Position numbers and translations under genes: made by a program. A stretch of 53,986 nucleotides of DNA, taken from the NCBI RefSeq assembly GCF_026126425.1, contig NZ_JAFMPW010000018.1, positions 1 through 53,986 of the forward strand, written 5' to 3'. This document shows, one piece after another, positions 35,759 through 44,579 of this stretch (positions are counted from its first letter, which is position 1; every line of letters starts with the position of its first letter). This DNA comes from Muriicola sp. Z0-33. Lineage in GTDB: Bacteria; Bacteroidota; Bacteroidia; Flavobacteriales; Flavobacteriaceae. The notes under the pieces were generated by a model, which was given only the letters and a program-made list of their open reading frames with translations, was not told the origin of the DNA and did no database searches.

Positions 35759-36262
35759 TTATGATGTTAGATTTGTGAATAAAAGTCCAATTAAGAGTAG
35801 CACGAAAGATGCAATAGAACTTAATGTTCTAACCAAATGCCAATGCCTCCATGGGTTTTCAAATTTTCGACGAAGGGCCTTAAGTTCTTCTGCAGAGGCT
35901 AAAGCCAAATCTGTTTTGTCAAGAATTTCGTTTAAAGGAACATTCCTAAAGACGGTTACCATAGTTACTCCCAGAATAAAGAGTGACGCAGCCGCCACAA
36001 AGACCCAAAACGATGTATCTTGCTGTTGATATTTAAGATAAACGATGATCATATTGCTGATAAATGGCCCAAAGAAAACTATCATAAACAGCGGGTTAAT
36101 GATTGCCCTGTTCATCTGTTGAAAGGCTTGTAGGAATGCCATATCGTTCAATTGTCCTATTCCAGGGGTTACAGCATTTGTCCAGGTAAAGCACAGACCT
36201 GCGGTAAGCCCGGTTAAAATAATAGTTATGAGTATCACTATTGTTTCTAAGTTGAATTCCAT
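35759..36262 (-). CDS. DUF1772 family membrane protein
   Basis: The 167-residue product has four membrane helices. TIILTGLTAGLCFTWTNAVTPGIGQL and FLQAFQQMNRAIINPLFMIVFFG are the recognisable DUF1772 (anthrone-oxygenase-like) segments. In bacteria the function is unclear. It sits between a small membrane protein gene (5 bases) and the NmrA-like gene (28 bases), an arrangement that suggests a shared redox-related role. Confidence 0.88.
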   Translation of the reverse strand: MEFNLETIVILITIILTGLTAGLCFTWTNAVTPGIGQLNDMAFLQAFQQMNRAIINPLFMIVFFGPFISNMIIVYLKYQQQDTSFWVFVAAASLFILGVTMVTVFRNVPLNEILDKTDLALASAEELKALRRKFENPWRHWHLVRTLSSIASFVLLLIGLLFTNLTS

Positions 36263-36267
36263 TGCGA

Positions 36268-36669
36268 TTAGGCTTTTAGCGTTTTTGTATTCGGATAAAC
36301 CCGGATATAGTAGTAGAGCACGGCTACCCCAACCAATTCAAGAGCGATAACCCAAAATCCTATATCAGTAAAAAAGGTATAATGATTTCCACCGTGTGGA
36401 ATAATAAAAAGAGGCACGGTAATTACGGCATCTAAAAATGCCGCAATAAGCAAGAATATATTCCCCACCAAAAAGCCATGAGTATTGCGCTCCTTTTTGT
36501 AGTATATAAAAGATCCCAGCCATACTAATGGCATGACCATAGTAAACAAAACCATATTTGCTTGTTGTTCTGGATCTTCCAGTATTTGGAATTGAAACGA
36601 AAGTGTATAGAAACTTACAGCCAGGACCCAGATTCCAATACCGATTAAAATTGCTCTCATAGTTTTCAT
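36268..36669 (-). CDS. Small membrane protein, DUF5367-like
   Basis: The 133-residue product has four hydrophobic helices, with conserved-looking LVWLGSFIYYKKE and HGFLVGNIFLLIAAFLDAV segments. The assignment to DUF5367 is tentative. It is 5 bases upstream of the DUF1772 gene and 92 bases downstream of the AraC-type gene. Confidence 0.65.
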   Translation of the reverse strand: MKTMRAILIGIGIWVLAVSFYTLSFQFQILEDPEQQANMVLFTMVMPLVWLGSFIYYKKERNTHGFLVGNIFLLIAAFLDAVITVPLFIIPHGGNHYTFFTDIGFWVIALELVGVAVLYYYIRVYPNTKTLKA

Positions 36670-36761
36670 GTCTTATATTTTTTTGATTACAAGACAAAAC
36701 TAGAGGATGCTCCGGAGGGTTATTTATTCAAAAAGAAGCATTATTTGTTTCAAAAGACGAG

Positions 36762-37616
36762 CTATTTAATTTGGCTGGGCCGGTATCCAAATTTTTTAGC
36801 GAAGGCGTTAGAGAAAGAGCTTAAGCTATCGTAGCCTACATGCCAGGCAGCTTCCTGAACGGTGGCTTGTTTTTTACTGATGAGGCCATGAGCCGTTTTT
36901 AGTCGTTCATTCTGAAGATATTTAAAAACAGGAAGGCCGAATACCTCTTTGAATTCTTTTTTAAGTTTGGTGGTATTTAAGCCTAACTCTTTGGAAAGTT
37001 CAGTTAATGAGGGTGGGTTATCAAGATTATTGGATAAAATCTCTTTTGCCATTTCCAGGCGTTTTTTATCTACTGATTTTAATCCCTGAGCATGATTTAA
37101 TGCCAATTGCCCAAAGAAGTGAGACAATAAAGTGGTGATCTGACTTCTAAAAAACATCAATTTGGTCTTACCCTCGTATTCAATGTTGAAAAGGCTATCG
37201 ACCACCTGATGCATTTCAGGAGTCATAAAAAAGCTCGGACCTTCAACATAATGATCTTTGGGGTTAACCAGTTTATCCAGCAGCTCTGAAAATAATTCTC
37301 CTTCCTGATTGGGAAGATTTTGCAAGTTTCTGGTAGCTGTAGCAATAACGATGCATTCCAGTGGATTATCCTTTGAAACGGTATGAATACAATCTACATG
37401 TTCATCCGCGAAAAAGGAGAGCGCCAGACCTTTGGTATAATTTAATTCCCGTTTCCCGGTGGGATAACTCATTTCCAGATCAACATTGCCAGAACCATAA
37501 AAGGCTACGGCAATAACAGGTTCATCAAATTTACAGGTGTCTTTGATGACTTCTTTGGAGATGGCCGTCTCAACTAAAATTGTAAAGTCATTGATATCTA
37601 TAATATCTCGGGTCAT
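36762..37616 (-). CDS. AraC family transcriptional regulator
   Basis: The 284-residue product has an N-terminal sensing domain and a C-terminal double helix-turn-helix. The HTHs are PSLTELSKELGLNTTKLKKEF and ATVQEAAWHVGYDSLSSFSN, ending FAKKFGYRPSQIK. It is transcribed first in the run leading to the DUF5367-like, DUF1772, NmrA-like and PD40 genes, and probably controls them. The N-terminal ligand is unknown. Confidence 0.93.
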   Translation of the reverse strand: MTRDIIDINDFTILVETAISKEVIKDTCKFDEPVIAVAFYGSGNVDLEMSYPTGKRELNYTKGLALSFFADEHVDCIHTVSKDNPLECIVIATATRNLQNLPNQEGELFSELLDKLVNPKDHYVEGPSFFMTPEMHQVVDSLFNIEYEGKTKLMFFRSQITTLLSHFFGQLALNHAQGLKSVDKKRLEMAKEILSNNLDNPPSLTELSKELGLNTTKLKKEFKEVFGLPVFKYLQNERLKTAHGLISKKQATVQEAAWHVGYDSLSSFSNAFAKKFGYRPSQIK

Positions 37617-37678
37617 TAGAGGATGTAAATTTTAGCCATTATCGGTTATCGCTTTTTACTTTTTTTATTCACACTAAT

Positions 37679-38704
37679 TTAATATTTATTAAAGAAGTCC
37701 TGAATTTCATCAATTTTACTTGTAATAGTGAGAGATAACATCAGTAATATTCTTGCCTTATTTGAAGGTAAATCATTGGCAATAATTATTGGTGTCTCCT
37801 GAGGATTAGATCCCATTATTCTGCTCCCTTTGATGCTGGAAGAAATTACAATTGGTTTATGAGTTGCAGGTAAATTGTTTATCTCACTAATAATACCCTG
37901 GCTTAGTCGACCCCCGGCAAAAGAGCTTATTACCAACCCCTGGTTTGATCTATTTAAGAAATAAGAAAGGATCTTTGAATCCAATCCGGCAAAATCCTGA
38001 ACTATATCTACTTTAGGTAAATTGTCTAGGTCATAAACATTAAATTCAGATTCAAAAGTATGAAGTTTGATAGGGGAACGATAAAAAGTTACTTTTTCCG
38101 GATCACAAAACCCAATGAACCCAAGTTCGGTAGCGGGAAATGCATCGACTCTTCTATTGTTCATTTTCAATAAGTCTCTAGCTGCGCTGATATTGTCGTT
38201 CATTACTACCATAACCCCCCTGCCAATTGCTTCGGGAGAGATACCCACACGGACTGCGTTGATTAAATTCGCTGGGCCATCAGCAGAGATTTCATTGGAT
38301 GATCTCATTGAGCCCACCAAAACAATCGGTACTTTGCTTTGATGTGTCAGGTTCAGAAAGAAGGCCGTTTCTTCCATTGTATCCGTGCCATGCGTGATAA
38401 TTATCGAGGTAATTTCCGGGTTAGAATTTATGGCTTCCCTAATATGCTTCACGAGTTGAAGCCAAATTAACGGGGTCATCTTTGAAGATCCTATATTTAT
38501 AAATTCATCAACTTCAATAGTTGCATAATTGCTTAGTTCAGGGACGGCTTGTATAAGATCATGTCCTTCAATTAAAGGAGCATTTGTTTTGCTGGCTATT
38601 GTGCCACCAGTAGTGATAATAAGCACTTGAGGTTTATTAGTGCCTTGGGAATGAGAGGCGGACCAATAAAAAAGTAGAAGGATTATAAATGTAATTTTTT
38701 TCAT
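37679..38704 (-). CDS. Exported type II L-asparaginase
   Basis: Hydrolyses asparagine, and possibly glutamine, to the acid and ammonia outside the cytoplasm. A Sec signal (MKKITFIILLLFYWSASHSQ) is followed by the first catalytic threonine, Thr35 in TGGTIAS. The second triad is Thr107-Asp108 in HGTDTMEET, and the lysine follows in RDLLKMNNRRVDAF. The length of 341 residues is normal. It is a single gene flanked by intergenic elements. With the nearby formamidase-like gene it fits release of ammonia from extracellular compounds. Confidence 0.93.
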   Translation of the reverse strand: MKKITFIILLLFYWSASHSQGTNKPQVLIITTGGTIASKTNAPLIEGHDLIQAVPELSNYATIEVDEFINIGSSKMTPLIWLQLVKHIREAINSNPEITSIIITHGTDTMEETAFFLNLTHQSKVPIVLVGSMRSSNEISADGPANLINAVRVGISPEAIGRGVMVVMNDNISAARDLLKMNNRRVDAFPATELGFIGFCDPEKVTFYRSPIKLHTFESEFNVYDLDNLPKVDIVQDFAGLDSKILSYFLNRSNQGLVISSFAGGRLSQGIISEINNLPATHKPIVISSSIKGSRIMGSNPQETPIIIANDLPSNKARILLMLSLTITSKIDEIQDFFNKY

Positions 38705-38736
38705 GAGTTACCTATGTTATAGTAATTAACATTGAT

Positions 38737-38801
38737 TGCCAACGATTAGTGTATGGTGTCGAAACATCCCGTATGAGGTAAGCGCTTTACACATTGTTGT
38801 A
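38737..38801. repeat. Intergenic imperfect palindrome (AACG/GTGTA)
   Basis: The left arm TGCCAACGATTAGTGTATGG (38737-38756) pairs with bulges with the right arm TTTACACATTGTTGTA (38786-38801). The two AAC/GTT ends and the GTGTA inner arm resemble attC recombination sites in layout. It lies between the asparaginase gene and the lipoprotein gene. Confidence 0.5.
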
Positions 38802-38882
38802 CTTATTGATTTCTTAATAGCATATAGCCATTGTCAGCCCTTGTATTGCTACTTTCGGGGCTAATTGAATGATATAGGAGTG

Positions 38883-39476
38883 CTATTCAGGTTTTGAATA
38901 TTCAATTAGTTCCTCTACGTAGACAAAATCACCCTGAGTCTGATTAAGCATAATAAAGTTTTTTACTGCAGGAGCATACAACCAAACCTCCTCTTCATTT
39001 GCGCTATATCCTCTGGAATTAGTGATTTTACCTGTGTATTTAATCTTGTAGGCCATAAATGTCCCAGCTTCTACAGTTTCTTCCTGATATGATAATACCT
39101 CAGCATCCTGACTTTGGTTGCCCGTAGTGCCATCCTGACTTGTCCAATTGTTCTCATATTTCCACTTTTTACCCACTTCCAGAGGCCAGTCGTACTTAGG
39201 TGTTTCGCTTTCTTCCGGCTTCACTATGTCAGTAACGGGAATGGTATCATTTCCGATTGTCATGCCCAAAATTCCATCAATACTGATTATTTCTCTTGTA
39301 TCTTTTCCATCCGAACGTACTTCGCCTGCCGTAGTTACGCCTTTATATTTCCATACCCATTTTTCACCCACCTGATAATCAGCCAGCGTGGGTTGTTGGT
39401 TAATATCAGATTTTTTTGGACTATTGCAAGCACCCAGAAGTATAAGTGATAACAATATTACACTTTGAAATTTCAT
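38883..39476 (-). CDS. Lipoprotein of unknown function
   Basis: The 197-residue product has a lipoprotein signal (MKFQSVILLSLILLGAC). The body is rich in beta strands with repeated YQVGEKWVWKYKG and LEVGKKWKYENNW phrases, suggesting two related halves. No family is recognised. It is 67 bases downstream of the FAD oxidoreductase gene and could belong to that operon. Confidence 0.8.
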   Translation of the reverse strand: MKFQSVILLSLILLGACNSPKKSDINQQPTLADYQVGEKWVWKYKGVTTAGEVRSDGKDTREIISIDGILGMTIGNDTIPVTDIVKPEESETPKYDWPLEVGKKWKYENNWTSQDGTTGNQSQDAEVLSYQEETVEAGTFMAYKIKYTGKITNSRGYSANEEEVWLYAPAVKNFIMLNQTQGDFVYVEELIEYSKPE

Positions 39477-39543
39477 GTGAAAAATATCTTGAATGTACCT
39501 ACTTCTCTTTAATGTCTTTTTTCGGCTTGTTCAGACCATTCTA

Positions 39544-40902
39544 TTAATTATCAATATTCTGAATGTCTTTCATCATTCTCTCTGAACCCAAAGCAGACAT
39601 AGCTTTTTGATACATATATGAATTGTTTTTTTTATTTAAAACAAGGTCTGCGGCAAACAGACCATAGGCTAAAGCGCCTTTTGCGCCAATTCCGGACATT
39701 CCCCCAACAATTATAAGCCCAGCATCAATTTCTAAATCGCTATCTAGAGCATTACTTACATAAGGCACCTCTGATTGAGTTAATGAGTATACACAAGAAT
39801 AACCTCTTTCATATTCTAAATCCTCAAATGCTATGGGTAAATCCAGTTTAGTTAAATAATTTAATGTATTTTCTTTACTCCATTGAATTTCCTCTGTAGT
39901 TAATTCTAATTTCCAAACTTCATCTAAATCACTAATATCTGTCCGTAAGAAATGTGCTCCGGTTTTTAACAAAGGAATGTCATCTTCATCAAATTTTTCA
40001 ATCATCGAATAGAAAATTTCAGAATTTAAATAGGCAACCGGATAAGATGCTTTTAATTTTTCTTTTTGGGCAATAGATAAGGCATTGTACTTTGCGGAAT
40101 TTATTTTTATAAACGACAGAAATAGTCGTTTAGGGGTTATCAAATTGGTTAGATAAGGAGCAATTTCCTTTACCAGAGTTCCATTGTATGGTCCGGCTGC
40201 AGCAACTACTTTCTTGCTCAAAACAGTTTTGGATGAACCTGTCTGAGTATTTGTAATTTCAATTTTATAAATGCCATCCACTTTTTTTAAGCCGGTCACT
40301 TTTTGATTGTAGTTTATTCTATTACCAGCTTTTCTTATAGCCTTGTGAAGCTTTTGAATTAATACTTTTGGATTTAGTGTACCTGAATAGTCTTTAAATT
40401 CACGAATGACCATAGTAGTATCAGGAATTTTCATACCAAATTTTTCCTCTGCTTCCAATACATTTGAGGCATATTCATACCTATCTGTTTGGCCATCTAA
40501 TAATGCTTCAACTTCTTTTAATTGAGATTTAGAATATATGTAAGTTACAGGTGAAGTGGTATAGATATCCTCCATTGAGTGCAGTTCGTGCTTTTCACCT
40601 TTATTTAAGTAATCAATTAAATTTTTGGTTTCACTGACTGAGGTTTGCTGCAGATATGAAAAAATATCTTCATTTGGTCCAAGACTTCTTGAAATTCGGG
40701 CTTCTCCAAAACTTGATCCAAAAGTGTAAACAGCGTTTTGTTGTTCAATCAATAAGACATCGTTTCCATATTTTGATAGCTCCCAAGCCGTTGAACTTCC
40801 CATTAGTCCGCCACCAATTACAACAATATCTTCTATCTTTCCTTCAGTAGCACATGATGTTATAGTTAGTACAATGGTTAGAAGTACAATAAGATTTTTC
40901 AT
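39544..40902 (-). CDS. Lipoprotein FAD-dependent amine oxidoreductase
   Basis: Related to monomeric sarcosine oxidase and N-methyltryptophan oxidase, which demethylate N-methyl amino acids and release formaldehyde and peroxide. The FAD site is VVIGGGLMGSSTAWELSKYG, then SSFGEARISR, and a C-terminal YSCVYSLTQSEVPYV whose Cys matches the covalent-FAD cysteine of that family. The protein starts with a lipoprotein signal (MKNLIVLLTIVLTITSC), so it is probably exported, with no twin-arginine motif visible. It lies 15 bases after the formamidase-like gene. At 452 residues it is longer than MSOX. Confidence 0.85.
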   Translation of the reverse strand: MKNLIVLLTIVLTITSCATEGKIEDIVVIGGGLMGSSTAWELSKYGNDVLLIEQQNAVYTFGSSFGEARISRSLGPNEDIFSYLQQTSVSETKNLIDYLNKGEKHELHSMEDIYTTSPVTYIYSKSQLKEVEALLDGQTDRYEYASNVLEAEEKFGMKIPDTTMVIREFKDYSGTLNPKVLIQKLHKAIRKAGNRINYNQKVTGLKKVDGIYKIEITNTQTGSSKTVLSKKVVAAAGPYNGTLVKEIAPYLTNLITPKRLFLSFIKINSAKYNALSIAQKEKLKASYPVAYLNSEIFYSMIEKFDEDDIPLLKTGAHFLRTDISDLDEVWKLELTTEEIQWSKENTLNYLTKLDLPIAFEDLEYERGYSCVYSLTQSEVPYVSNALDSDLEIDAGLIIVGGMSGIGAKGALAYGLFAADLVLNKKNNSYMYQKAMSALGSERMMKDIQNIDN

Positions 40903-40917
40903 ACTCGGGTAGGGGGG

Positions 40918-41934
40918 TTATTGTTCTTGTTTATCTTTTTCAAAAACACTTTTAGGAATATGCATGGTCACCAACATATTTGGCAAATCTACAACTTCCG
41001 CAATCTTTAGATCTCCAATTAAAGAACAAAGCATATATGCTTCTTCCCAGGAAATTTCATAATTCGTTGAAATATGTTCAACCATATACCGTGTCGCTTT
41101 TTTAGCAGCTTCATCTATTGTTGTTCCAAACCCTGTAGTTGCGTAATAGTCTTTAGATTCGTACTGTGGTTCTTTGATTTTTTTATCTTTTATGACACTT
41201 AATTTAAATCGTATTCTCATATCGCATTCTACCGCTGTCCCCACTACTTCTCCAAGGCCTTGCACAGCATGCGTATCACCTATAGAAAATAATGCACCTT
41301 TCACGAAAACAGGAAAATATACGGTTACTCCTTTGACCATATTTGGGTCATCCATATTACCACCGTTTGCTCTTGGCGGAAAAGTAGTTAGCATCTCTTC
41401 TGTATTTGGAGCTACGCCCATTACTCCCGCGAATGGTCTCATAGGTATACTTATTTTATCAGAAAAATGAACAAGATTATTTTCATTGTCTAGCTGATAA
41501 GTTTTAAAGCCGCTAGCTTCTGTTTCACCTGCCAAAAAGCCAAATTCTGGCCCCATGCCTGTCCAGCCCCATTCTCCGGGTTCCAAATCTAACAGCTCAA
41601 CTGCGAGGACATCACCAACTTCCGCTCCCTCTATATAAATGGGTCCGGTCAATGTGTGGACTTTATCCATATCTACTTTTCCAAAATCTTCTAGTGTAGA
41701 ATTTATGTTCAATTGCCCGCCCGTAGCTTCCTGTGTAAATGCTTCAATAATACTGCCGTCCGGAACTTTAATTTGATAAGGAATTGAATTACTGAACTTA
41801 TTATGATTTTTGTCTACTGTAATTGTGAAATCAGGTTCAGGAATAGATGCTGTAATTATTGAGCTATTAATATCGACCTTTTCTTTACAGCCAAATATTA
41901 AAATCAGAATCAGGAAATATAGTACTCTTATCAT
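40918..41934 (-). CDS. Lipoprotein acetamidase/formamidase family protein
   Basis: Predicted to hydrolyse formamide or a short amide to ammonia and acid. FmdA/AmdA motifs are GEWGWTGMGPEFGFLAG, KISIPMRPFAGVMGVAP and GALFSIGDTHAVQGLGEV. A lipoprotein signal (MIRVLYFLILILIFGC) places it in the envelope; most family members are cytoplasmic. The length is 338 residues. It is directly upstream of the FAD amine oxidoreductase gene, and together they may degrade an N-methylated or amide compound. Confidence 0.88.
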   Translation of the reverse strand: MIRVLYFLILILIFGCKEKVDINSSIITASIPEPDFTITVDKNHNKFSNSIPYQIKVPDGSIIEAFTQEATGGQLNINSTLEDFGKVDMDKVHTLTGPIYIEGAEVGDVLAVELLDLEPGEWGWTGMGPEFGFLAGETEASGFKTYQLDNENNLVHFSDKISIPMRPFAGVMGVAPNTEEMLTTFPPRANGGNMDDPNMVKGVTVYFPVFVKGALFSIGDTHAVQGLGEVVGTAVECDMRIRFKLSVIKDKKIKEPQYESKDYYATTGFGTTIDEAAKKATRYMVEHISTNYEISWEEAYMLCSLIGDLKIAEVVDLPNMLVTMHIPKSVFEKDKQEQ

Positions 41935-41950
41935 GGTTGTGTTATTTTAA

Positions 41951-41975
41951 TGCCGCTTATATATTGTTAGCAGGA
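41951..41975. repeat. Intergenic half-palindrome (GTTAGCA-type)
   Basis: TGCCGCTTATATATTGTTAG then CAGGAG sits directly past the DUF2200 gene. On the minus strand it reads GCTAACAATATATAAGCGG, similar to the arm AACAATGTGTAAAGCG at 38781-38801. Confidence 0.4.
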
Positions 41976-41979
41976 GTTA

Positions 41980-42357
41980 CTACTTTTTTTCTTCTCGCAA
42001 AATTTTCTCCATTTTACGACCTTTTGCCAATTCATCAATAAGCTTTTCCATACGTCTACATTGTTTATACACTTCAAATTCATCTTCTATTTCTTCAATT
42101 CGATAACCACAAACAACTCCTTTAATCATGTGTGCGTTGGGATGGATTTTTGCTTTTTCAAAAAACGTTCTATACGTTACTTTCTCTGCAATAAGTGTTT
42201 GTAATTTATCCTCATCAAAACCAGTTAACCACTCTATTACTTGATGGAACTCTTCTTTTGTTCTACCATTTTTCTCCAGTCTATTCAGGTAAAGTGGATA
42301 AATAGATGCAAATACCATATTGGCAAGCTTTTCATTTTTTTCGGCCGTAACTTTCAT
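41980..42357 (-). CDS. DUF2200 family protein
   Basis: A 125-residue cytoplasmic protein, largely helical. FASIYPLYLNRLEKNGRTKEEFHQVIEWLTGFDE and the KAKIHPNAHMIKGVVCGYRIEEIED segment are the DUF2200 signature. The function is unknown. It is a single gene with palindromic elements on both sides. Confidence 0.92.
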   Translation of the reverse strand: MKVTAEKNEKLANMVFASIYPLYLNRLEKNGRTKEEFHQVIEWLTGFDEDKLQTLIAEKVTYRTFFEKAKIHPNAHMIKGVVCGYRIEEIEDEFEVYKQCRRMEKLIDELAKGRKMEKILREEKK

Positions 42358-42668
42358 TTTTATTTGATTTTGAATTAATTGGTGCTAACGGTTTGTTTAT
42401 GATGTGTGACAGCAAATAGGCACTTATCAGTTACATAAAAAATCATAGATTGAAGATAGGAATTATTTGTGTATGTCAGCTGGCATACACCATACACGTT
42501 GCTAGCTGTTGGCTTGTCCTGATTATATTTGTTTGAATCGGAAATTGTTCTCTTAGTTTATTTTTATCTTATCTTATGACAATTGCAACCTGATATAGTG
42601 CTATGTCAGTTTATAAACGAAAAAGTCCTGGCATTTATGGCTTTCAATGCTATTGACTTTAATTTTCA
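42358..42668. other. Intergenic region of 311 bases with palindromes
   Basis: It holds the imperfect palindrome 42381-42514 and a near-perfect 22-bp palindrome at 42469-42490 (GTGTATGTCAGCTGGCATAC core). The right part up to the hydrolase gene is A+T-rich, and I see no gene or terminator in it. Confidence 0.6.
42381..42514. repeat. Intergenic imperfect palindrome (AACG/GTGTA)
   Basis: The left arm GGTGCTAACGGTTTGTTTAT (42381-42400) faces the right arm ACCATACACGTTGCTAGC (42488-42505). Both carry the AACG core and a GTGTATG-like inner arm, as at 38737 and 31085. The spacer holds the 22-bp palindrome at 42469-42490. Confidence 0.5.
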
Positions 42669-43805
42669 CTAATCTTTTTCCCCCTGTTTTTGAATAAAAT
42701 CTTTCATTAGTATTAAGACTTCGGGCGCAATGGTCATTTCGATACTGTCTATTTCTTCCGGTAATCCTGTTTTTGCAGGTTGTAGCATGTGGTTGAGGTT
42801 TGACATTAGTTTAGAAGTGACCTCGGTATTACCAGCTTCTTTAAGAATTTGGTCAATGACACCTACATTAGGAACACCGGGAACATTCAAATCCAATGAT
42901 CCTCCAATAGATAGCACGGGACATCGAACCTGCTTGAGATAATCTTCTGGAGTTGGTCCTTCCCAAAACTCTCTAAATGCTGGACTGGCATAATATTCTA
43001 TATAAAGCAACTCGATTACTTCATCGAAATCTTCTCCTGTCAGTCCTTCCAATCCTGAAAGATCATTACGGTTTCGAACGACCATATTATAAATAGAATC
43101 CTCTAGTGCTTGCCCAAGGTCCATATCTAAAGCTAGTTTAATTAAAGAATCATTAACTTGAGATTCTAGTAATATCTGCTCTTCTGAAAAACCTCTTGCC
43201 TTAGCCATCCCAATAGAGAACAAACTGTCTGCTACGGAATAAGGTATTCCTGATGCGCCCAATAGGATTAAAAAATCCAATTCATGTTCCGCTGCAATCA
43301 TGGGACCTGTATTACCTCCTTCACTATGTCCTGCAACCCCTATGGTGTTAAAATCAATATCTTTCCTATTTTTCAGGTACTGCACAGCACTCCATCCATC
43401 TGAAGCAAAATCATCATAAGTGGCGGCATCAAAATTGCCTTGTGACTCTTTAAAACCCCGTTTGTCATAGCGCAATACGGCTATTCCATTCCTACTTAAA
43501 TAATCGGCCATAACCAAAAAGGGCTTATGATTATAAACGCTATAATCACGACCATGCTTCCCTGTTCCATGCATGAGTACAACAGCTGGATAAGATTTGG
43601 ATGCTGTGTTGGGATAAGTAAGGGTGCCTTTTAACACGATACTATCCTTAACGTTTATAAATTCAATGGTTTCACTCTTATATGGAATAGGAGATTCGAG
43701 AGGGTTGTTTCGAAAATAAGTAGCAGCAGCATATTTTTCTTTTTTTGACTGATTGATACAAGCCCCTAATAGAATCAAAGCAACAATGCCTAATTTGTAT
43801 TTCAT
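42669..43805 (-). CDS. Lipoprotein alpha/beta hydrolase
   Basis: A 378-residue exported hydrolase. The chosen start gives a lipoprotein signal (MKYKLGIVALILLGAC); an ATG 7 codons upstream is also possible. Motifs are VVLMHGTGKHGRDYS (oxyanion side), GVAGHSEGGNTGPM with nucleophile Ser, and a C-terminal LNHMLQP histidine. It resembles dienelactone-hydrolase-like and prolyl-oligopeptidase-like esterases. The substrate is unknown. Confidence 0.87.
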   Translation of the reverse strand: MKYKLGIVALILLGACINQSKKEKYAAATYFRNNPLESPIPYKSETIEFINVKDSIVLKGTLTYPNTASKSYPAVVLMHGTGKHGRDYSVYNHKPFLVMADYLSRNGIAVLRYDKRGFKESQGNFDAATYDDFASDGWSAVQYLKNRKDIDFNTIGVAGHSEGGNTGPMIAAEHELDFLILLGASGIPYSVADSLFSIGMAKARGFSEEQILLESQVNDSLIKLALDMDLGQALEDSIYNMVVRNRNDLSGLEGLTGEDFDEVIELLYIEYYASPAFREFWEGPTPEDYLKQVRCPVLSIGGSLDLNVPGVPNVGVIDQILKEAGNTEVTSKLMSNLNHMLQPAKTGLPEEIDSIEMTIAPEVLILMKDFIQKQGEKD

Positions 43806-43966
43806 AAAGTAGCGTTTAAAATCCATTGCATATAGTAAGTGAATATAGCACTTTATGCACTGTATATCGCTAGTAGCTAAGATAGCAAATCATCAATACC
43901 TTTAAAGGAATTTTCTGTCCGGCCCATTCATCTTATAATCTTAATCGTAGATCAAATGAGGTTTGT

Positions 43967-43980
43967 GTACAATGTTGTAC
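43967..43980. promoter_or_regulatory. Short palindrome upstream of the cupin gene
   Basis: GTACAA-TG-TTGTAC lies 31 bases before the cupin ATG. The position suits an operator. It also resembles the inner arms of the intergenic AACG/GTGTA elements. Confidence 0.35.
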
Positions 43981-44011
43981 CTTAATATGCCTGCTAATAA
44001 ATCCCTGAAAT

Positions 44012-44413
44012 ATGAAATATATTAATTTGCTGTTCTGGTTGTTTGCAATAACCTTTTCTCTGAACCTTAGCGCACAAGAGGAAGACAAAAACGAAGATTC
44101 GAATACCCTTTTTTTTCATGCCGATAGCCTGGTTACCCAGTTGAAATCGGCCGACAAAAGATGGAACGCCTTCTTAAAAGGCGAAAATGTGCTTACAGGT
44201 ATTTACCATTTAAAGTCCGGGGAGACCGATATGCAAAAACCTCACGGTACAGATGAGGTCTATTACATTATAGAAGGGAAGGCGAAATTCACCGCAGATA
44301 ATCAGGAATCTAACGTTTCCAAAGGCAGTATACTCTTTGTAAAAGCCGAAATACCCCATAAATTCACGGATATAGAGGAAGATTTGGTGATACTGGTGTT
44401 TTTTGATCAATAG
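44012..44413 (+). CDS. Exported cupin-domain protein
   Basis: A 133-residue protein with a Sec signal (MKYINLLFWLFAITFSLNLSAQ). The single cupin fold shows KPHGTDEVYYIIEGKAKF (metal-ligand His and Glu) and the second motif KGSILFVKAEIPHKF with the closing His. It probably binds a metal and a small molecule in the periplasm. It is a single gene at the right edge of the accessory region. Confidence 0.88.
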   Translation: MKYINLLFWLFAITFSLNLSAQEEDKNEDSNTLFFHADSLVTQLKSADKRWNAFLKGENVLTGIYHLKSGETDMQKPHGTDEVYYIIEGKAKFTADNQESNVSKGSILFVKAEIPHKFTDIEEDLVILVFFDQ

Positions 44414-44541
44414 TGCTAAGTGGTTGCCTGCAAATTAGTTGAATCCTTCACCTTCTATGGTCTTTTTAAATACAGCATATTCCTTGGTTTAACCCAGGTT
44501 CCCACATGATTTTTATCATTTCTATCCATTGAGACTAGGGG

Positions 44542-44549
44542 TATATTTG
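44542..44549 (+). promoter_or_regulatory. Possible -7 promoter element of mlaEFD
   Basis: TATATTTG matches TAnnTTTG and lies 30 bases before the mlaE ATG. A well-spaced -33 TTTG is not evident. Confidence 0.5.
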
Positions 44550-44579
44550 ACAATAAAGCATCCTTAGTTAAAGCACAAT

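Noticed and set aside
44012-44579. Right-hand att site of an island (repeat of the tRNA-Val 3' end)
   Set aside because: No copy of the GGTTCGAATCC-type tRNA end was found near the right edge of the accessory region.
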